A stretch of DNA of 47,459 nt from Enterocloster bolteae (GCA_021772025.1 JAETNT010000031.1:1-47459); one strand, 5' to 3'; shown: positions 1 through 7,443, counted from the first letter of the stretch. The notes: generated by a model from the letters alone, not told the origin. A program made the numbers and translations.

Positions 1-1113
1 CTTGGAGTGAAAAACTCCAATCTATCAAAAATCGCATGTGAATTATAGTGAATTACTCCAACTCGCAAAGGGCTGGAGTAATTTTGTATCTAACCGCATT
101 AATATTTGGCGCTTACTTTAGTACAAATCGTTTGATGGTATGGCATTTGTATGTCTTAAATGCGATTTCAGGATTAATGAATACAGTGCAGCAACCGGCA
201 TCAGAAGTTGCTATGACGCTTATCATTCCCGAAAAGTATTATCAGAAGACAAGTGGTCTTCGCTTTTTGTCAAGGTCGCTTATATCCATATTAAATCCTC
301 TGATTGCTACAGCATTGTATTCTTTTATAGGACTTAATGGTGTGATAGCAGTAGATATCGGTAGCTTTATAGTCGCATTTATAGCATTGCAGTTTTTCAT
401 TAGTATTCCGGAAAGCAATCATGAACGAAAAGAAAGTGTACTTGTTCTTGCTAAAGAGGGAATTGGTTTTTGAAAGACAATCCAATGATTATGATGCTGA
501 TTTTATTTATGGCAGGTGTTAATCTGGTGGCATCCGCTTTTGATGCAACATTACCGGGTTATGTGCTTCCCAATCCCAAAGGTGGTCAGTCTGTTCTCGG
601 AATTGTTACTTCTTGTTCCGGTGTGGCTATGATTATTGCAGTCTGATTGTTTCAGTTTTACCTAAGCCTAAGGATAGAGTTAAAGTTATTTATTTGACAA
701 TGTTGTTTTCGTTAGGGACTGAAAATTTTTTATTGGCTTTTTGTAGAGAACCGATATTATGGTGCATTGGACAGATCATTGGTTGGATTCTTGTACCTGT
801 TATGAGTGCTAATTTGGATGTGATTCTTAGGAGTGTCATCCCGGTAGAATTGCAGGGACGTGTTTATGCGTGCCGTAATACGCTTCAGTTTTTTACTATC
901 CCGATTGGATTGTTTTTGGGTGGTTTTATGGTAGATAATATATGCGAACCACTTATGGTCACATATGGCGATTTATCAATTCTAAAAACACTTTTTGGTA
1001 CAGGAAAAGGTTCCGGTGCGGCACTTATGATGTTTATACTTGGGGTAAGTGGAAGTATAATTTGTATTCTTACAGGTAGGAAATTAAAAAAGTATCAGTA
1101 TAACGAAAAGTAA
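1..1113 (+). pseudogene. MFS efflux transporter, decayed (5' end outside window)
   Basis: Successive frames encode one 12-helix Major Facilitator protein that is no longer readable in one frame. The first part (from the window edge to the stop at 471) has hydrophobic helices and the motif QQPASEVAMTLIIPE. Shifting frame at about 470 continues the protein (KDNPMIMMLILFMAGVN). A second shift at about 643 restores it (LIVSVLPKPKDRVKV) to the TAA ending at 1113. A further in-frame TGA lies at 39-41 just ahead of the readable part. The layout and the segment VELQGRVYACRNTLQFFTIPIG resemble MefA/EntS-type drug or macrolide exporters. With at least two frameshifts, functional transport is unlikely. 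The substrate cannot be told. Confidence 0.8.
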
Positions 1114-1177
1114 CTACATTTTTGGGGAGCGATTATCTAACATTTTATATTTACTACAAGGGTGTATTATTTATTTT

Positions 1178-1212
1178 ATATGGCAGGCAGTTCATGGGAT
1201 TGCCTGCCATAT
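1178..1212. terminator. Perfect 12-bp inverted repeat (possible terminator)
   Basis: ATATGGCAGGCA (1178-1189) and TGCCTGCCATAT (1201-1212) pair perfectly around an 11-nt loop, 65 bases after the MFS pseudogene. Neither strand has a T-tract right after the stem, so this is a weak terminator call. It could also be an operator or a relic of an insertion. Confidence 0.35.
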
Positions 1213-1291
1213 GTGATATTATTTCAGAAGGTACATGGTAAATACTTGTCCTTAAAATCGCAAGATATATGAAAATCGGAATAAAATATTC

Positions 1292-1300
1292 TGCTATAAT
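1292..1300 (+). promoter_or_regulatory. Extended -10 promoter for the AraC-GNAT/MATE genes
   Basis: TGCTATAAT is a perfect TATAAT -10 box with the TGn extension, 24 bases upstream of the AraC-type start codon. No convincing -35 hexamer sits 16-18 bases upstream, which is typical of extended -10 promoters. An AGGAGG ribosome site follows at 1311-1316. Confidence 0.6.
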
Positions 1301-1324
1301 GCAGAGAGAAAGGAGGAAGCTGCA

Positions 1325-2182
1325 ATGCCGGAGAATATCAAAAATGTAATGGCGGCAATCGACTATATCGAAAGCCACCTGCACGAAAAATTGGACTTGG
1401 AAACAGTTGCAGGGGCTGTACATTATTCAAAATATCATTTACACCGAATGTTTACAGGTACGGTAGGGTTGACAATCCGGACTTATGTACAGCGCCGCCA
1501 GTTAACCGAAGCCGCAAAACTGCTGGTCCTTTCCCGCCGGCCAATCCTCGAAATTGCGCTTTCTGCCGGATATGAGAGCCAGCAGTCCTTTACGGATATT
1601 TTCAAAGCCATGTATAAAAAATCCCCTAACCAGTACAGGGCGGAGGAAGAATTTTATCCATTGCAGCTAAGATGTGTCTTGAACGAAAATCCTATAAATT
1701 TAGAGGAAAAAGAATGGCAGAAGAAAATCGTCTTTGCAACACAGGAAGATATACCGAAGTGGATAGAACTGGTGCGCCTTGTCATTGACGGTTTCCCACA
1801 CCTGGACGAGAAGCAATACCTTCAACAGCTGCAGGAGTATATCAGAAATAAGCGTGCTTTGATTTTGAAAGATGCGGATACGGCAATCGGGATTATGGCA
1901 TTTAATGAGGCGACGGGGAGTATTGATTTCTTTGGAGTACACCCGCAGTATCGGAAAAGGGGGATAGCGGAAGCATTTTGTGAAAAGGCATTGTATGAAC
2001 TTGCACATTCCTCACAGATTAGCGTAACGACTTTCAGGGAGGGCGACAAGGCAGATACAGGCTATCGGAAGGTATGGGGAAGCCTTGGTTTCGCCGAAGC
2101 GGAATTGCTGACTGAATTTGGTTATCCGACACAACGGTTTATACTTCGCCGGGAAAAAGAGGAGGGCAGAGAAAATGAATGA
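1325..2182 (+). CDS. AraC-family regulator fused to a GNAT acetyltransferase domain
   Basis: Residues 1-110 are a complete AraC/XylS DNA-binding domain at the N-terminus with two helix-turn-helix units (KLDLETVAGAVHYSKYHLHR and PILEIALSAGYESQQSFTDIF) and the usual ending KSPNQYR. Residues about 135-275 form a GNAT fold, with the acetyl-CoA loop seen as VHPQYRKRGIAEAFCEKAL and the late motif GYRKVWGSLGF. The start at 1325 has AGGAGG eight bases ahead. The stop overlaps the MATE start by 8 bases, so the two genes are probably cotranscribed and coupled. The acetyltransferase part may act as the effector-sensing module in place of the GyrI-type domain common in this family. Its ligand or substrate is not known from sequence. 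Confidence 0.9.
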   Translation: MPENIKNVMAAIDYIESHLHEKLDLETVAGAVHYSKYHLHRMFTGTVGLTIRTYVQRRQLTEAAKLLVLSRRPILEIALSAGYESQQSFTDIFKAMYKKSPNQYRAEEEFYPLQLRCVLNENPINLEEKEWQKKIVFATQEDIPKWIELVRLVIDGFPHLDEKQYLQQLQEYIRNKRALILKDADTAIGIMAFNEATGSIDFFGVHPQYRKRGIAEAFCEKALYELAHSSQISVTTFREGDKADTGYRKVWGSLGFAEAELLTEFGYPTQRFILRREKEEGRENE

Positions 2183-3494
2183 TTTCAATCCACTAGCGCA
2201 AAACTTTACAATAAAATCGCTGCTGAAATTTGCATTTCCAACAATTTCGATGATGATATTCATGGGGCTATATACAATCGTTGACACAATTTTTGTAGCA
2301 CGATTTGTAGATACAAATGCACTTTCGGCATTGAATATTGTCTGCCCTGTTATCAATTTGATTGTCGGTCTTGGAACTATGCTTGCAACAGGAGGAAACG
2401 CGATAGTAGCCCGCAAAATGGGAGCAGGAGAACAAAAAAGAGCGGCACAGGATTTTACGCTGATTATCTCAGCAGGCATTTTGTCAGGCGTATTGATTGC
2501 AGTCTTGGGAACCGTTTTTACCCCCAGGATTGTCTGGACACTTGGAGCGAGTAGTATTTTATTTCCATACTGCAAAATATACCTTTTTATCCTGCTGTTA
2601 TTCACACCCGCAAGCATCCTGCAAGTACTTTTTCAAAATTTAATTGTAACAGCGGGACGCCCCGGAATAGGTATGGTGCTTGGCATAAGCGCGGGAATCA
2701 CAAATATTTTACTGGACTATATTTTTGTGGCGTCATTACAAATGGGAATTAAAGGGGCGGCGCTTGGTACAGGTATTGGCTATATGATACCGGCGGTGAT
2801 TGGATTATGGTTCTTTTCCGCAAAGAAAAGCCGCCTGCATTTTAGAAAGCCAGTCATAGATTTTTCCATATTGGCTGAAAGCTGCACCAATGGTTTTTCG
2901 GAAATGGTAAGTCAGGCGGCAACAGCGGTTACAACATTCCTTTTTAACCGCATTATGATGAAACTGCTTGGAGAAAGCGGAGTTGCGGCAATCACTATCA
3001 TTATCTATTCTCAGTTTTTATTGAGTGCCCTTTTCATAGGTTTTTCTATGGGAGTAGCCCCTGTCATCAGCTATAACTATGGGAAGCAGGACAAAAAGCA
3101 GCTAAAGAATGTATTTTCTATTTGTATGTGGTTCATTATCTTTGTTTCTATCGCTGTTTTTGCAATAGCCTTCACGTTTGGTTCACCATTGGTTGGTATT
3201 TTTGCGGAAAGGGGAACGGCTGTTTATAAGATTGCGCGAAATGGTTTTTTGATTTTCCCCTTCAGCTTTCTGTTTTGCGGGCTGAATATTTTTACCTCTG
3301 CCGCGTTTACAGCACTATCAAATGGGAAGCTGTCAGCAATTTTGTCATTCCTGCGGACTTTCGGACTGATTACAGTGCTGCTGCTTACATTGCCGAATAT
3401 TTTGGGGGTAACGGGGGTATGGCTTGCAGTACCGGTAGCAGAGCTAATCACCATGATTGTAGCGCTGATTTTTCTTTATCAGAACAGAGAATAA
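2175..3494 (+). CDS. MATE-family multidrug/cation efflux transporter
   Basis: The 439-residue hydrophobic protein has the 12-helix MATE pattern. It shows the N-terminal signature FPTISMMIFMGLYTIVDTIFV, the following NIVCPVINLIVGLGTMLATG segment, and a matching second half. Such proteins export cationic drugs or metabolites across the cytoplasmic membrane using Na+ or H+. I chose the ATG at 2175 rather than an upstream in-frame start at 2118, because 2175 has GGAGGG nearby and begins the conserved part (MNDFNPLAQ). The 8-base overlap with the AraC-GNAT gene suggests the regulator controls this exporter. The specific substrate is unknown. Confidence 0.93.
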   Translation: MNDFNPLAQNFTIKSLLKFAFPTISMMIFMGLYTIVDTIFVARFVDTNALSALNIVCPVINLIVGLGTMLATGGNAIVARKMGAGEQKRAAQDFTLIISAGILSGVLIAVLGTVFTPRIVWTLGASSILFPYCKIYLFILLLFTPASILQVLFQNLIVTAGRPGIGMVLGISAGITNILLDYIFVASLQMGIKGAALGTGIGYMIPAVIGLWFFSAKKSRLHFRKPVIDFSILAESCTNGFSEMVSQAATAVTTFLFNRIMMKLLGESGVAAITIIIYSQFLLSALFIGFSMGVAPVISYNYGKQDKKQLKNVFSICMWFIIFVSIAVFAIAFTFGSPLVGIFAERGTAVYKIARNGFLIFPFSFLFCGLNIFTSAAFTALSNGKLSAILSFLRTFGLITVLLLTLPNILGVTGVWLAVPVAELITMIVALIFLYQNRE

Positions 3495-3532
3495 TTTTGA
3501 ATATTGGGCAAAACAGGATATAAAGACATTTT

Positions 3533-4000
3533 TTAATAGAGAGGGATTTCGCCTTCATAATTATCGGCTCTTTCCAACAGAGGACCTTTCGCGCCCATTG
3601 TAAAAGCAATATTACTGCTTCGAATAGATAAAAGTTTCATTCCAATCTCTAAATTAAGAAAGTCTAATATCTGCTGATTAAGCGGAATTACACCATTCTC
3701 TAAAATATTCACCCAACAATAAAACCGTCCTTTGCATTTAATAAATTCGCCCTCTGTGATCTGATAATTCTGCAGAACCGGATTATCAGTAAGAATATGT
3801 CCTAACTTTGACGGCTCTAACAATCCTTTTCTAGTTACACAAAAGCCGCCGATGACCTTGCTTCCGGTAAAAAGATAGACTTTTCCCTCTGCTGCGGCAT
3901 TGTATTCTGTAAGGGCCTGTGTTGGAAGATGGATTGTCAAATCATTTCGTATCAATGATTTCCCGAAAATAAATTTGCCGCCTTTGTTCATCTGTGGCAT
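3533..4000 (-). CDS. Hypothetical protein, 155 residues
   Basis: This is a single intact gene on the reverse strand, convergent with the MATE gene and only 38 bases from its stop. It has a good ribosome site (AAGGAG before the ATG at 4000). The protein is soluble and mixed alpha/beta, with no signal peptide or membrane helix. Recognisable stretches are GKVYLFTGSKVIGGFCVTRKG, CKGRFYCWVNI and a late SSNIAFTMGAKGPLLERA. The phrase about leaving the initiator region of a beta-rich, SpoVT/AbrB-like fold comes to mind from the LLSIRSSN segment, but I cannot support it. I do not recognise the family. Codon use and the clean start argue for a real gene. Confidence 0.65.
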   Translation of the reverse strand: MPQMNKGGKFIFGKSLIRNDLTIHLPTQALTEYNAAAEGKVYLFTGSKVIGGFCVTRKGLLEPSKLGHILTDNPVLQNYQITEGEFIKCKGRFYCWVNILENGVIPLNQQILDFLNLEIGMKLLSIRSSNIAFTMGAKGPLLERADNYEGEIPLY

Positions 4001-4024
4001 ATAGTATCAACTCCTTTTCTTAAA

Positions 4025-4038
4025 AGTGGAAGTCCACT
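4025..4038. promoter_or_regulatory. Short palindrome upstream of the reverse-strand gene
   Basis: AGTGGA-AG-TCCACT is a perfect 6-bp inverted repeat with a 2-bp centre, 25 bases upstream of the ATG at 4000. It overlaps a TATAGT-like -10 on the reverse strand, a usual place for a repressor operator. No regulator is identified. Confidence 0.3.
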
Positions 4039-4040
4039 AT

Positions 4041-4310
4041 ACCATAAGAAAATTCAAATATCACTAAGGCTCTCTAAAAGAAAGCCATTATTTTGCCGGG
4101 AGTCACGATTGGTGATGGAATTTAATTTGCAGTAATGAGTAGAACGCCGCATGTTCCCGTTGGAAAATAAGCAGTTATATGGTAATATTATAAAAGCAAA
4201 GATAAAAACACAACGCAAGGCAATCTTGCAGAACTGGTAGGTAGTCCAGTCGCACCGGTATGGTGTAAGTAGCCCTCCCTCCTTAGGGTCGTCCATTCTT
4301 TGTTTGTTAC
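4041..4310 (+). other. Non-coding stretch with consecutive short hairpins
   Basis: No convincing gene lies between the reverse-strand gene and the riboswitch. On the plus strand, several short stems follow one another: GCAAG/CTTGC (4215-4229), ACTGG/CCAGT (4233-4250), CACC/GGTG (4253-4265) and CCCT/AGGG (4273-4288). This could be a structured RNA leader or a decayed gene. One frame reads ILPGVTIGDG, like a hexapeptide acetyltransferase, for about a dozen codons before stops. Confidence 0.3.
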
Positions 4311-4412
4311 AATTATGCGCGGGTAATGAGGAAAATAGGACAGGTGGACACGTAACTTCATTTATGCAAATTACAGGGACAAATGGAATATTTGACGAAT
4401 ACCGCGACAGCC
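4311..4412 (+). ncRNA. Candidate yjdF-motif riboswitch
   Basis: The 100 or so bases before the yjdF gene have riboswitch character. A closing stem pairs CGCGGGTA (4318-4325) with TACCGCG (4400-4406), with one bulged G. Inside, GTAA (4352-4355) pairs with TTAC (4371-4374), and purine-rich joining segments (AGGACAGGTGGACA, ACAGGGACAAATGGA) fill the rest. yjdF RNAs are known to precede yjdF genes in Firmicutes and to bind aromatic heterocycles. The assignment rests on this gene context and the visible stems, because I could not score it against the covariance model. The downstream Shine-Dalgarno (AGGAGG, 4424-4429) is 18 bases past the 3' strand, so translational control is plausible. Confidence 0.7.
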
Positions 4413-4436
4413 GTAAGGAATTAAGGAGGAATTGTC

Positions 4437-4853
4437 ATGGACAAAGTTTCGGGAAAGCTGACAGTATTTTTCGAAGACCCATTTTGGGTGGGAGTGTTTG
4501 AACGAGTATCGAATGGAAGGTTATCTGCATGTAAGGTTACATTTGGAGCAGAACCGAAAGACTATCAGATATATGAGTTCCTTTTGAAAGATTACGATCA
4601 GTTACGATTTAGTCCGGCTGTGGCAACTGATGTAAAAGCAGCTGGCTGTAATCCAAAACGGGTACAGCGTGAGGTACGGAAACAGGTACAGAATACCGGG
4701 ATAGGAACAAAATCACAGCAGGCTTTGAAATTACAGCAGGAGCAGTTGAAAACGGAACGCCAGGCCAAGGGTAAAGAACAGAGAGAAGCCGAGAAACAGC
4801 GGCAGTTTGAACTGAAGCAGCAGAAAAGGAAAGAAAAGCATAAGGGCAGGTAG
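4437..4853 (+). CDS. yjdF: YjdF family protein (DUF2992)
   Basis: The 138-residue protein starts with the family hallmark GKLTVFFEDPFWVGVFER and continues with LSACKVTFGAEPKDYQIYEF. It ends in a long, highly charged Lys/Gln/Glu-rich helix (about 85-138), as family members do. The start at 4437 has AGGAGG eight bases ahead. The function of YjdF is not established. Genes of this family are switched on by a riboswitch that senses azaaromatic compounds, and a fitting RNA lies directly upstream (4311-4412). A role in tolerance of such compounds is therefore inferred. It is probably transcribed alone or with the DUF3795 gene 65 bases downstream. Confidence 0.92.
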   Translation: MDKVSGKLTVFFEDPFWVGVFERVSNGRLSACKVTFGAEPKDYQIYEFLLKDYDQLRFSPAVATDVKAAGCNPKRVQREVRKQVQNTGIGTKSQQALKLQQEQLKTERQAKGKEQREAEKQRQFELKQQKRKEKHKGR

Positions 4854-4866
4854 TTCTTTTTGTGGG

Positions 4867-4887
4867 GCGTCTGTTACCAGCAGGCGC
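4867..4887 (+). terminator. Weak hairpin between yjdF and the next gene
   Basis: GCGTCTG (4867-4873) pairs with CAGGCGC (4881-4887) through one G-T pair, followed by TTCTCTTAATATTT. The T-tract is interrupted, so this is at best a weak or partial terminator. Confidence 0.35.
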
Positions 4888-4917
4888 TTCTCTTAATATT
4901 TGCGGGAGGTTTAACAT

Positions 4918-5412
4918 ATGAAAAGAGAATTAAGTATTGCAAGATGTGGTCTTGCGTGTTGTTTATGCTCAGAAAATGTGAAATGTCATGGCTGCGGCTC
5001 AGATGAATGTCCGGATAATGATTGGTGTGAGAATAAAAAATGTTCAATGGAAAAAGGAATAACACACTGTTATATGTGTGAAACAGACTGTAGAAAAGGG
5101 CTGCTAAACAAAATTAAGCCATATGGTTTCACGCTGTTTATGAAACGATATGGAGAAGAAAGACTATTGGATTGTTTAGAAGAAAATGAGAGAAATGGGA
5201 TTGTTTACCATAGAGAAGGCATGAATGGAGATTATGATGAAACTGGTTTACACGAAGAGATTGTTTTGATGCAATCCTTTGAAACTGATTTCATAACCTT
5301 GTTTGGAGGCAAATTAGCAGAAAAGAGGTGTTTGAATTGTATACGATATTTCAAAGAACCAAGATATCCGAACCAGCTTTGTTTGGTCCATCGGATACCA
5401 CCCAAAGAATAG
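4918..5412 (+). CDS. DUF3795-type cysteine-rich protein
   Basis: The 164-residue protein opens with ARCGLACCLC and continues with a dense set of cysteines (KCHGCGSDECPDNDWCENKKC, CYMCETDC). This is the pattern of the DUF3795 family, which probably binds zinc or an Fe-S cluster. The ATG at 4918 has GGGAGG ahead. Residues 60-120 are a charged helical part (YGFTLFMKRYGEERLLDCLE), and two further cysteines form CLNC near the end. The last 25 codons overlap the beginning of the phosphorylase gene in another frame, so the two are likely translationally linked. The biochemical role is unknown. Confidence 0.8.
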   Translation: MKRELSIARCGLACCLCSENVKCHGCGSDECPDNDWCENKKCSMEKGITHCYMCETDCRKGLLNKIKPYGFTLFMKRYGEERLLDCLEENERNGIVYHREGMNGDYDETGLHEEIVLMQSFETDFITLFGGKLAEKRCLNCIRYFKEPRYPNQLCLVHRIPPKE

Positions 5413-6113
5413 AAAATTTTCCGGAAATTTGTGTTTCCACTTTTTCTGAAAATATTATTAAGAAATTTTCTTCTTTAAAAGGTGCGGAAAAAATAGCAGA
5501 ACTTTACTCTGCAAACGGAGTATTGCCGGTTTACAAAATCGAATATAAGAACAGAGAGATTGCCTTTTACCGTTCCATGGTGGGCGCTCCCGCCTGTGTT
5601 TCCTGTTTTGAGGAAATCATTGCTATGGGCGCTAAAAAGTTTGTTTTGTTTGGCTCTTGCGGAGTGCTGGATGATAACAAGGTACAGGATCACATTATTG
5701 TCCCGGTTTCTGCAGTACGTGATGAGGGAACAAGTTATCATTACATAGCGCCTTCCCCGGAAATAGAAGCAGCTCCCCATTCTGTTCAGATATTAGAAAA
5801 GGTTTTAACAGATTGCGGCTATTCCTATGTAAAAGGCAAGACATGGACTTCTGACGCTATATACAGGGAGACCCGCGCTGCCATTGAGGAACGCAGGAAC
5901 GAAGGCTGTATTGCCGTAGAAATGGAATGTGCTTCCATGCTGGCAGTTTCAAAATACAGACAGATTCCCTTTATCCAATTTTTGTATGGCGCGGATAATC
6001 TCAGTTCCGACTCATGGGAAATCCGGGATTTAAATTTGTATGGCCTTACCAATGCAGAAAAGTACATGGTTCTTGCCTTTGAATCTGGGCTTGCTATGGA
6101 AACGAAAAGTTGA
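5337..6113 (+). CDS. Nucleoside phosphorylase family protein (PNP/UDP type)
   Basis: The 258-residue protein has the PNP_UDP_1 fold: the phosphate-binding glycine loop (KKFVLFGSCGVLDD), a central YHYIAPS segment, and the ribose-binding signature VEMECASMLAVSKYR with an acidic active-site residue region after it (ADNLSSDSWE). Such enzymes cleave purine or pyrimidine nucleosides with phosphate in salvage. The upstream GTG at 5328 is part of the ribosome site AAGAGG (5323-5328), so I chose the TTG at 5337, which gives MYTIFQRTKISEP and an 8-base spacing. The gene overlaps the DUF3795 gene by about 75 bases, and a GNAT gene follows 14 bases later. The exact nucleoside cannot be told. Confidence 0.88.
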   Translation: MYTIFQRTKISEPALFGPSDTTQRIENFPEICVSTFSENIIKKFSSLKGAEKIAELYSANGVLPVYKIEYKNREIAFYRSMVGAPACVSCFEEIIAMGAKKFVLFGSCGVLDDNKVQDHIIVPVSAVRDEGTSYHYIAPSPEIEAAPHSVQILEKVLTDCGYSYVKGKTWTSDAIYRETRAAIEERRNEGCIAVEMECASMLAVSKYRQIPFIQFLYGADNLSSDSWEIRDLNLYGLTNAEKYMVLAFESGLAMETKS

Positions 6114-6127
6114 AAAGGTGATATAAA

Positions 6128-6616
6128 ATGAATATCAGAAAAGCCGATGTCCGGGATTTATCAAGAGTAGCCGAAATATATGTTTTTAATAACAGAGTAA
6201 ATTATTTGCCCATATTTAAGGATGAAACTTTTTCATTTGGCGAATTACAGGTTGTTTCATTGGTGGATCAATATTTCAAAAAAGATGAAATAATCAGCAA
6301 TCTATATGTGTTTGATAATGGGCTCATAAGAGGTTTTATCCAGATGAAGGAAACCGAGATTTGTAAACTATATGTCGATTCTTTTTTTCAAAATCAGGGG
6401 TTCGGAGACCAGTTAATTAAATATGCCATAAAGGAACTGGGGGCAGACCATTTATGGGCGCTGGAAAAAAATACGAGAGCAATTTCCTTTTATAAGAGAT
6501 ATGGATTTTACTTGACAGGAACAAAAAAGTTTGAAGAAGGAACGACAGAGTATATTGTCAAATTACTGCGAAAGTCCGCAGCTGGCAGCATGCGGGTTTC
6601 AATCGATGAATTTTAG
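6128..6616 (+). CDS. GNAT family N-acetyltransferase
   Basis: The 162-residue protein begins like other small GNAT enzymes (MNIRKADVRDLSRVAEIYVFNNR). It carries the strand-4 to acetyl-CoA loop KLYVDSFFQNQGFGDQLIKYA and the late motif LEKNTRAISFYKRYGFYLTG. These parts bind acetyl-CoA and transfer its acetyl group to an amine. The start follows AAGGTGAT by 6 bases. It lies 14 bases behind the phosphorylase and is probably in the same transcript. The substrate is not evident. Confidence 0.9.
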   Translation: MNIRKADVRDLSRVAEIYVFNNRVNYLPIFKDETFSFGELQVVSLVDQYFKKDEIISNLYVFDNGLIRGFIQMKETEICKLYVDSFFQNQGFGDQLIKYAIKELGADHLWALEKNTRAISFYKRYGFYLTGTKKFEEGTTEYIVKLLRKSAAGSMRVSIDEF

Positions 6617-6624
6617 CTAAGCAT

Positions 6625-6654
6625 AGAAAGCGGTTTCCGAGGAAGCCGCTTTCT
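6625..6654 (+). terminator. Hairpin after the GNAT gene
   Basis: AGAAAGCGG (6625-6633) pairs with CCGCTTTCT (6646-6654), with an inner TTCC/GGAA pairing. It starts 8 bases after the GNAT stop. A clean T-tract is lacking, so efficiency is uncertain, but position and stem strength suit a terminator. Confidence 0.5.
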
Positions 6655-6671
6655 GCAGTATAAATGGAGGC

Positions 6672-7205
6672 TTATTCGTTTTCGTTGTATTCTTTAATAA
6701 TTGTCGGAACCTGGGACAGCATATCATCTACGTCCTCAAATATAACGCTTTTGGTGGTACCCAATTTGCTGTCCCGGTTAATATGGGCTATAGAATGTTT
6801 GTCTGTTCGGCAATGGATGTAATTTTATTGGTACATTTTTTGACTTCCTGTACCGCAGATTGGAAATCATGGAATGTAATCTTCATCTCTTTAAAATGTG
6901 ATTCTACTTCCAGGGAACTGTTCTTTAATCCTTCCACTTCGTCCCGGACCGCGTTTACTGATTTGGCAATATCACTTTTTATCTGTTCAAACTGCCCCGA
7001 CACCTGATTAATTTTACAATACTTTTGTAATCTCCTAATTCCAATAAAATCAAGACATCCGAATCGTTGACCTGACGGATATACATCAGAAAATTGCATC
7101 AACCTGCACGTTGGTGGATAACAACATAATTAGTTGAGGATTGCTTAAGCCGCGGACTGCTTCCTGCAGGCTGCCGCTCTGACCCATACCAAAAAATTGT
7201 CTCAC
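6672..7205 (-). pseudogene. FIST-domain methyl-accepting-type protein, internally deleted
   Basis: On the reverse strand, pieces of one large protein follow each other in order. A GTG at 7205 begins a FIST-like N-terminus (RQFFGMGQSGSLQEAV). Next come RQVNDSDVLILLELGDYKS, then in another frame a methyl-accepting signalling helix (QFEQIKSDIAKSVNAVRDEV, ending KITSIAEQTNIL), and then the C-terminal tail SQVPTIIKEYNENE and a stop at 6672. The FIST sensor body and the highly conserved hairpin tip expected after EQTNIL (the ALNASIEAARAGE region) are missing, and at least one frameshift separates the middle pieces. It is a decayed sensory gene at the edge of the injection-system operon. The FIST assignment is from memory of the N-terminal phrase. 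Confidence 0.7.
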
Positions 7206-7305
7206 AGTTATACCCCTTTGTATTTTAGTTTTCTATAGCGCTATTTTTTCTTAATGCTTAGAAGATAGAGAATTAGAAAAGATGTAAATTGAAAGTTATT
7301 GTGTA

Positions 7306-7334
7306 TAAGTTTGTATAGAATCGGATGATATAAT
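7306..7334 (+). promoter_or_regulatory. Likely promoter of the CIS operon, with a LytTR-like motif
   Basis: TGATATAAT (7326-7334) is an extended -10 with a perfect TATAAT. At the -35 position there is no good hexamer. Instead TAAGTTTGT (7306-7314) fits the nine-base LytTR half-site consensus, and a weaker AAAGTTATT lies 14 bases upstream of it. A poor -35 overlapped by an activator site would suit control by the LytTR regulator at 42481, but the spacing between half-sites is not the usual two helical turns. Confidence 0.5.
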
Positions 7335-7391
7335 TTGATACAGCAGTAAACTAGGTGAGAAGGGGCTTTTCACAGAAAATCAGGCAAAAAG

Positions 7392-7443
7392 AAAGGAGGA
7401 ACCAGTTTCCGGCACAGGCGCGGCCAGCGGGAACTGGGAGGAT
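7392..7443 (+). promoter_or_regulatory. Shine-Dalgarno separated from the sheath ATG by a hairpin
   Basis: The strong ribosome site AAAGGAGG (7392-7399) is 44 bases from the ATG at 7444, too far for normal initiation. Between them, CCAGTTTCC (7402-7410) pairs with GGGAACTGG (7429-7437) in a 9-bp stem with one G-U pair. Folding the stem leaves about 8 unpaired bases between ribosome site and ATG, a normal distance. The nearer GGGAGG (7436-7441) is only 2 bases from the ATG and partly inside the stem. Confidence 0.6.

Noticed and set aside
4081..4122. Hexapeptide acetyltransferase-like phrase (ILPGVTIGDG)
   Set aside because: Only about a dozen codons match and several stops follow. It is too short to call even a pseudogene.
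4054..4296. An 80-codon reverse-strand reading frame upstream of the riboswitch
   Set aside because: It has no ribosome site, an unnatural composition, and lies across the short hairpins. It is not a credible gene.
4304..4501. Plus-strand frame across the leader of yjdF
   Set aside because: It runs through the riboswitch and into yjdF in another frame, and has no protein-like features.
7235..7249. Palindrome ATAGCGCTAT followed by T6 as a terminator
   Set aside because: The palindrome has no room for a loop, and the resulting stem would be at most 3-4 pairs. It is too weak.
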